Notes under the pieces: model-generated
Told to the model about the DNA's origin: nothing
Seen by the model: only the letters and a program-made list of their open reading frames with translations
Database searches by the model: none
Made by a program: the position numbers and the translations under genes
Shown here: one piece after another, positions 14,784 to 18,113 of the stretch
How the letters are laid out: each line of letters begins with the position of its first letter
Numbering within the stretch: the stretch's first letter is position 1
Assembly (NCBI GenBank): GCA_013138855.1
Contig: WTBX01000003.1
Span: forward strand, 1-18,113
Reading direction: 5' to 3'
DNA length: 18,113 nt
Source: Methylococcaceae bacterium
GTDB lineage: Bacteria; Pseudomonadota; Gammaproteobacteria; Methylococcales; Methylomonadaceae

Positions 14784-14851
14784 CCATGAAGTACATGAAG
14801 AGCATGAAGGTTTTAAGCTTTCAATGCTTCATGTGCTTCATGTGCTTCATA
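14784..14851. repeat. Inverted arrays of 9-bp tandem repeats (ATGAAG family)
   Basis: Three 9-base units CATGAAGTA, CATGAAGAG, CATGAAGGT (14785-14811) face three units TGCTTCATG, TGCTTCATG, TGCTTCATA (14825-14851). Together they can fold into a long imperfect hairpin. The element lies between convergent genes and could act as a terminator. It shares CCATGAAG with 2933-2976. Confidence 0.75.
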
Positions 14852-14886
14852 GTGAAAATATATTTGTTCCTAAAAGCTAACGCTTT

Positions 14887-16341
14887 CTACATTGAGTACA
14901 CGCAATATCTGGATTTCCCCTGACGTTTTGCCTCATACATAGCTTCATCCGCATGTTGTAATAAAGTATCCGCATCACCTTTATCTATAGGAAAAAGTGT
15001 TACTCCAATACTCGCAGAAACATGCGCAATATTTTCTTGAATTAAAACTGGCGCAGCTATATCTTCTAATAAGCGTTCAAGTAAAACCTTGTAATCATCA
15101 GCGTGTTTTAAATCACCAAATAACAACACAAACTCATCTCCTCCTAAGCGTGCAACCGTATCTTCACTTCGGACGACATTTAAAAAACGTTGAGAAAGTT
15201 CTTTTAATAAATAATCTCCAGCGGCATGACCGAGCGTATCGTTAATAGGTTTAAAACCATCTAAATCAAGATAACATATCGCTAAAAAATTACCTGTACG
15301 CTCCGCATGAGCCATTGCTAAGCCCATACGGTCAGAAAACAATAAACGATTAGGTAAACCTGTTAAAGCATCATAATGAGCAATACGTTCTAATTTATCT
15401 TGTTTTTTCAGCAAATGACTGACATTAGAAAATACAGCAACATAATTTGTCAGTCCGCCATGTGTATCTTTAATAGATGATAAGGTTAGCCATTCAGATT
15501 TAACTTCACCGCTTTCATCACGGCTAGAGGTAATGCCACTCCAATGTCCTTGTGTCGCTACTGTTTCCCATATATTTATTGCGATTTTATCATTTGCGAA
15601 AGCAGATTTTATAGCGGCTAAAGGTTTTCCTAAGACATCATCCTCACCATAGCCTGAGAGCTGATAAAAAACAGGATTTGCATCAATAATTTCAAGGTAT
15701 TCATCAGTAATACAAATAGCATCTAAGGTATTATCAAATACATTGGCGGCTAATCGAAGTTTTGATTCAGCTTTTTGCCGCTCCATGACTTCACGCATTA
15801 ATTGCAAGGTACGAGAAGATAGACTGTCATACATATAAAGTATGGTTTCTATTAATACCTTCATCGCTCCACTCATTTCATGCTCGGCTTGTTTTTTTGC
15901 CTGACCGAGAGGCAAACCTTGCTGCACTCCCTTAGCCACTTTAGACATACGCATATCACTGTCTAAAATATGAAAAGCCAACCAATGCGTTAAAAATGAC
16001 AACACCTCTTCTATCACTTCCTCTAAAGGTTTAACCCCATCTTCTGCTTTTAAATTCCCTATGTTTTCTATAAAACTGTTATGCACTGCTTTATGTTCAC
16101 TTTCCCATAGATCATTAGCAAAGCAATCATGCCAAATTGCCTCTTCTGTTTTAAAATGATAAACCGCATATTCTGCCAGTTCATTAAAAATAGTCTTTAA
16201 AGTAGGCGCGTCAGATTGATAGGCAATATGACTGGCAAGTAGGTTTAATAATTGCACCAGTCTTTTATGCTGAGTATCAATGACTTCTATTCCTACTTCA
16301 AAATTTTCATTCCACGGGAAAACTTCTATAAAATCCATCAT
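14887..16341 (-). CDS. Hemerythrin-PAS-GGDEF diguanylate cyclase
   Basis: A 484-residue cytosolic signalling protein. Residues about 10-135 form a bacteriohemerythrin with all seven di-iron ligands: His25, His62, Glu66, His83, His87, His124, Asp129. A helical linker (145-195) leads to a PAS domain (about 195-310; NVFDNTLDAICITDEY, DANPVFYQLSGY). The GGDEF cyclase follows (about 315-484): DALTGLPNRLLF, DLDGFKPINDTLGHAAGD, and intact GGDEF at 400-404. An RxxD inhibitory site (391-394) is correctly spaced. It should make cyclic-di-GMP under control of O2 or redox state at the di-iron centre, with feedback inhibition. There is no EAL domain and no membrane segment. Two ATGs are adjacent (16341, 16338). 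Confidence 0.95.
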   Translation of the reverse strand: MMDFIEVFPWNENFEVGIEVIDTQHKRLVQLLNLLASHIAYQSDAPTLKTIFNELAEYAVYHFKTEEAIWHDCFANDLWESEHKAVHNSFIENIGNLKAEDGVKPLEEVIEEVLSFLTHWLAFHILDSDMRMSKVAKGVQQGLPLGQAKKQAEHEMSGAMKVLIETILYMYDSLSSRTLQLMREVMERQKAESKLRLAANVFDNTLDAICITDEYLEIIDANPVFYQLSGYGEDDVLGKPLAAIKSAFANDKIAINIWETVATQGHWSGITSSRDESGEVKSEWLTLSSIKDTHGGLTNYVAVFSNVSHLLKKQDKLERIAHYDALTGLPNRLLFSDRMGLAMAHAERTGNFLAICYLDLDGFKPINDTLGHAAGDYLLKELSQRFLNVVRSEDTVARLGGDEFVLLFGDLKHADDYKVLLERLLEDIAAPVLIQENIAHVSASIGVTLFPIDKGDADTLLQHADEAMYEAKRQGKSRYCVYSM

Positions 16342-16382
16342 CTCATTACATTTTCAAGCTAAAAGTGATTAGTCAACCTATC

Positions 16383-16388
16383 ATTATA
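16383..16388 (-). promoter_or_regulatory. Candidate -10 box for the hemerythrin-GGDEF gene
   Basis: A perfect TATAAT on the minus strand, 41 bases upstream of the first ATG. No convincing -35 is present at 15-18 bp. The 178-base spacer to yjbQ is AT-rich and otherwise shows nothing I can name. Confidence 0.3.
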
Positions 16389-16519
16389 CAACTGATAAAC
16401 TACTGAAAATAAAATATTTTTTATGGCTAACTTTAGATAAAATAAGACCAGATTTAAAAATGAAGAGTGTCATTTTAAGCAGCAAAAACTGAAAACTATT
16501 ATTTATCGGAATACAATCC

Positions 16520-16939
16520 ATGTGGATACAAAAAAACGTAACGTTGAAAGCCCAAAAACGTGGTTTTCACTTAATCACTGCGGAAATTGTTAGCCAATTA
16601 CCCGAATTACAACCATTAAATATCGGCATGGCGAATTTATTTTTACAGCATACTTCCGCCTCGCTGAGTATTAATGAAAATGCCGACCCCAGTGTGAGAG
16701 TGGATTTTGAAAATTACAGCAACCGCCTCGCGCCAGAAAACGCCCCATATTTCACCCATACTTTTGAAGGGGCAGATGATATGCCCGCACATTTAAAATC
16801 ATCGCTATTCGGTGTGAGTGTTAATATTCCTATCAAAGCAGGGCATTTAGCTTTAGGAACATGGCAGGGAATTTATTTAGGCGAGCATAGAAATCATGGC
16901 GGATCACGCAGTTTAATTGTTACCTTGAATGGAGAATAG
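16520..16939 (+). CDS. yjbQ: YjbQ family protein (UPF0047)
   Basis: A 139-residue protein covering the complete UPF0047 family. Motifs are LQHTSASLSINENADP (about residues 42-57), HTFEGADDMPAHLKSSLFG (about 80-98), IPIKAGHLALGTWQGIYLGE and HRNHGGSR. The invariant His44, His91 and His123 region is intact. The E. coli homologue has weak thiamine-phosphate synthase activity and a metal-binding site, but the physiological role is unclear. The ATG at 16520 has a weak TCGGA upstream. The gene is 54 bases before the lipoprotein gene, so they may share a transcript. Confidence 0.93.
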   Translation: MWIQKNVTLKAQKRGFHLITAEIVSQLPELQPLNIGMANLFLQHTSASLSINENADPSVRVDFENYSNRLAPENAPYFTHTFEGADDMPAHLKSSLFGVSVNIPIKAGHLALGTWQGIYLGEHRNHGGSRSLIVTLNGE

Positions 16940-16993
16940 CTTGAAGCTGAACGCCCTAACCTTTTACAATCTTTATTATTTTACGGAGTTATT

Positions 16994-17392
16994 ATGAAAA
17001 CTTATCTCTACCCCGCTGGTGTTGGGCTTATTGCAGCGAGTCTGTTATCGGGTTGTTCGAGCATTACCGATACCGTCGCGGCTAGCACGCAAACGTTTAC
17101 GAACAGTTCAGAGTCAAGCACCAATGCCTCTAAAGACTCACCGTCTGCAAAAAACAACACCGAACAAGCGATAGAATTTGCTAAAGTTAATTGGATGCAA
17201 TTGAGTTCAAATATGTCTAAGGGACAGGGCGAACATTTAGCCGCTATTGCCAGTTTATTAAGTGTCAAAGAAGCGAAAAAACCTGCCTTTTATACCATGA
17301 CTCAAGACAAGTTCAGCAGCTTATTTAAAAGCACGGAGACAACCGCAGAACAATTAGTCAGTAGTCTTCAACTTGAAATCATTAATTTATAA
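16994..17392 (+). CDS. DUF3015-like lipoprotein
   Basis: A 132-residue precursor with a lipoprotein signal. The hydrophobic segment is followed by lipobox LSGC, with the acylated Cys at residue 21. A Ser/Thr/Asn-rich linker (about 25-60) follows, typical of surface lipoproteins. The C-terminal half (FAKVNWMQLSSNMSKGQGEHLAAIASLL, here cited by its parts FAKVNWMQL and GQGEHLAAIASLL, then FYTMTQDKFSSLF) resembles DUF3015. That domain is often found beside DUF4105, as here. GGAG at 16985-16988 is a good ribosome site. A function for the DUF3015/DUF4105 pair is not established. Confidence 0.75.
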   Translation: MKTYLYPAGVGLIAASLLSGCSSITDTVAASTQTFTNSSESSTNASKDSPSAKNNTEQAIEFAKVNWMQLSSNMSKGQGEHLAAIASLLSVKEAKKPAFYTMTQDKFSSLFKSTETTAEQLVSSLQLEIINL

Positions 17393-17402
17393 TTTAAAAA
17401 AA

Positions 17403-17418
17403 CACTTAAATTTAAGTG
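17403..17418. repeat. Perfect 16-base palindrome between lipoprotein and DUF4105 genes
   Basis: CACTTAAATTTAAGTG is self-complementary, lies 10 bases after the lipoprotein stop, and ends 10 bases before the DUF4105 start codon. It could be an operator or attenuate readthrough; nothing distinguishes these. Confidence 0.45.
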
Positions 17419-17428
17419 GGTATAAATT

Positions 17429-18113
17429 TTGAAAATTATAAGTTTGTATTTCTGGAGAGTCGTCTTCCAGACGACTCCTCAAACACAAATAAACAACAGC
17501 TACAGAGCAATAATAACGCTCACAGGAGTCGTCTGGAAGACGACTCTCCACGTTATTTTAATTTCTTTTCCTATTGTTAGTTTCGCAGATAATCATTATT
17601 TAGCAGAACTACAACAGCAAGCCCAACACTTAAAACTTTCAGAAAAAAAACAATGGCAACGGCTCTTGCATTATCAAACTGGATTTATCGGTAGTGAGCA
17701 AACCAGTCTTATTCAAAATCAAATTTTCTTTCTTCACCCTCAAGGTAAGCAACAAGCGCAAGCTGAATTAACAGCAACGCTTAAACATTTTTTTATAAAG
17801 ACAGGTGAAGATAAAGACTCGGCACAATGTCGTTTTCCCGCACGTTTTCAATGGCTAAAACAACAATTAAAGATAAATACTCAGCGATTACCTAAACGAC
17901 ATTGCGAAGATTTAAATAACTGGCTAACTGGTTTAGGCGTTAAGGGTATTACCTTAGTTTTCCCTATTGCTTATTTAAATAATCCAGCCTCCATGTTTGG
18001 GCATAGTTTTTTAAGACTGGATAAAAAGGAGACCGCCGAGGGCAGTGATTTATTAGCATGGACAGTAAACTATGCTGCTATTACCGAAAAAGAACGCGGA
18101 GTAAACTTTGCCT
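17429..18113 (+). CDS. DUF4105 family protein (5' part; runs off the window)
   Basis: The frame is open from TTG 17429 to the window edge. The mature part is clearly DUF4105: NHYLAELQQQAQHL, then CRFPARFQWLKQQL, HCEDLNNW, and the family hallmark NPASMFGHSFLRLD followed by WTVNYAA. DUF4105 proteins are exported or outer-membrane-associated and of unknown function. The N-terminus is odd: MKIISLYFW, then about 33 residues encoded by the REPIN at 17453-17550, then HVILISFPIVSFA, the hydrophobic core and cleavage site of a signal peptide. Without the insert, the two parts join into a normal signal peptide. No ATG or GTG lies in frame between the insert and the mature domain. Confidence 0.85.
   Translation, partial: MKIISLYFWRVVFQTTPQTQINNSYRAIITLTGVVWKTTLHVILISFPIVSFADNHYLAELQQQAQHLKLSEKKQWQRLLHYQTGFIGSEQTSLIQNQIFFLHPQGKQQAQAELTATLKHFFIKTGEDKDSAQCRFPARFQWLKQQLKINTQRLPKRHCEDLNNWLTGLGVKGITLVFPIAYLNNPASMFGHSFLRLDKKETAEGSDLLAWTVNYAAITEKERGVNFA
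17453..17550. mobile_element. REPIN inserted in the DUF4105 signal-peptide coding region
   Basis: Arms 17453-17479 and 17524-17550 are perfect 27-bp inverted repeats. Each contains GGAG at its outer end, and an inner palindrome AGTCGTC-TTCCA-GACGACT. The spacer is 44 bases. The unit of 98 bases (99 with one target base) keeps the DUF4105 reading frame, and no stop occurs in that frame. Such paired GGAG-headed palindromes are REPINs moved by RAYT transposases; no RAYT gene lies in this window. Confidence 0.8.

Noticed and set aside
14784..14851. Possible CRISPR-like array
   Set aside because: Units are only 9 bases, contiguous without spacers, and inverted halfway; no cas genes are present.
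16342..16519. TPP riboswitch upstream of yjbQ
   Set aside because: Considered because YjbQ has been tied to thiamine. The spacer lacks the conserved CUGAGA and related thi-box segments in order and is simply AT-rich.
17008..17268. Open frame of 86 codons on the minus strand
   Set aside because: It is antisense to the lipoprotein gene, which has a proper ribosome site and lipobox.

Overview
The window looks like chromosomal DNA of a low-GC gammaproteobacterium. The main evidence is the order hemC-hemD-hemX-hemY, because hemX and hemY behind hemCD are a gammaproteobacterial arrangement. An HMBS with the exact E. coli residue numbering, purM, a stand-alone Smr protein and YjbQ fit the same picture. 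A methanotroph or sulfur oxidiser relative (Methylococcales or Thiotrichales) is my guess from general style; no lineage marker gene is present.

Layout, left to right. 1-2888: the tail of an unidentified gene, then a tight forward run of a TauE/SafE permease, a DUF502 membrane protein and an AGCS amino-acid/cation symporter. 2889-3165: a repeat-rich spacer. 3166-4628: a secreted four-cysteine protein and a ClpP-fold SDH_sah proteinase homologue. 4764-9932: the tetrapyrrole operon hemC-[hicA-hicB]-hemD-hemX-hemY, with a toxin-antitoxin pair lodged between hemC and hemD, closed by a 12-bp-stem bidirectional terminator. 9976-10431 (minus): a small two-TM protein that looks like a sensor kinase input module with a histidine-containing helix but no ATPase domain. 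10571-11614: purM. 11615-12858: a repeat field surrounding a minus-strand DUF2199 gene. 12859-13698: a membrane-anchored alpha/beta hydrolase. 13878-14189 (minus): an IS4-family transposase remnant abutting the start of an smr gene (14205-14750). 14887-16341 (minus): a hemerythrin-PAS-GGDEF diguanylate cyclase. 16520-16939: yjbQ. 16994-17392: a DUF3015-like lipoprotein. 17429 to the end: a DUF4105 gene, cut by the window edge.

The most striking non-genic theme is a set of palindromes, several opening with GGAG or GTAG. That is the head of REP elements mobilised by RAYT transposases. Two are arranged as inverted pairs (REPINs). They have different cores, so several REP families seem to coexist here, although no RAYT gene lies in the window. 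One REPIN (17453-17550) lies inside the 5' coding part of the DUF4105 gene and is read through in frame, splitting what would otherwise be an ordinary signal peptide. I regard this as the best lead in the window. Further leads are the DUF2199 gene bracketed by inverted and direct repeat copies, hicAB inside an essential haem operon, and a separate family of inverted 9-bp tandem repeats.
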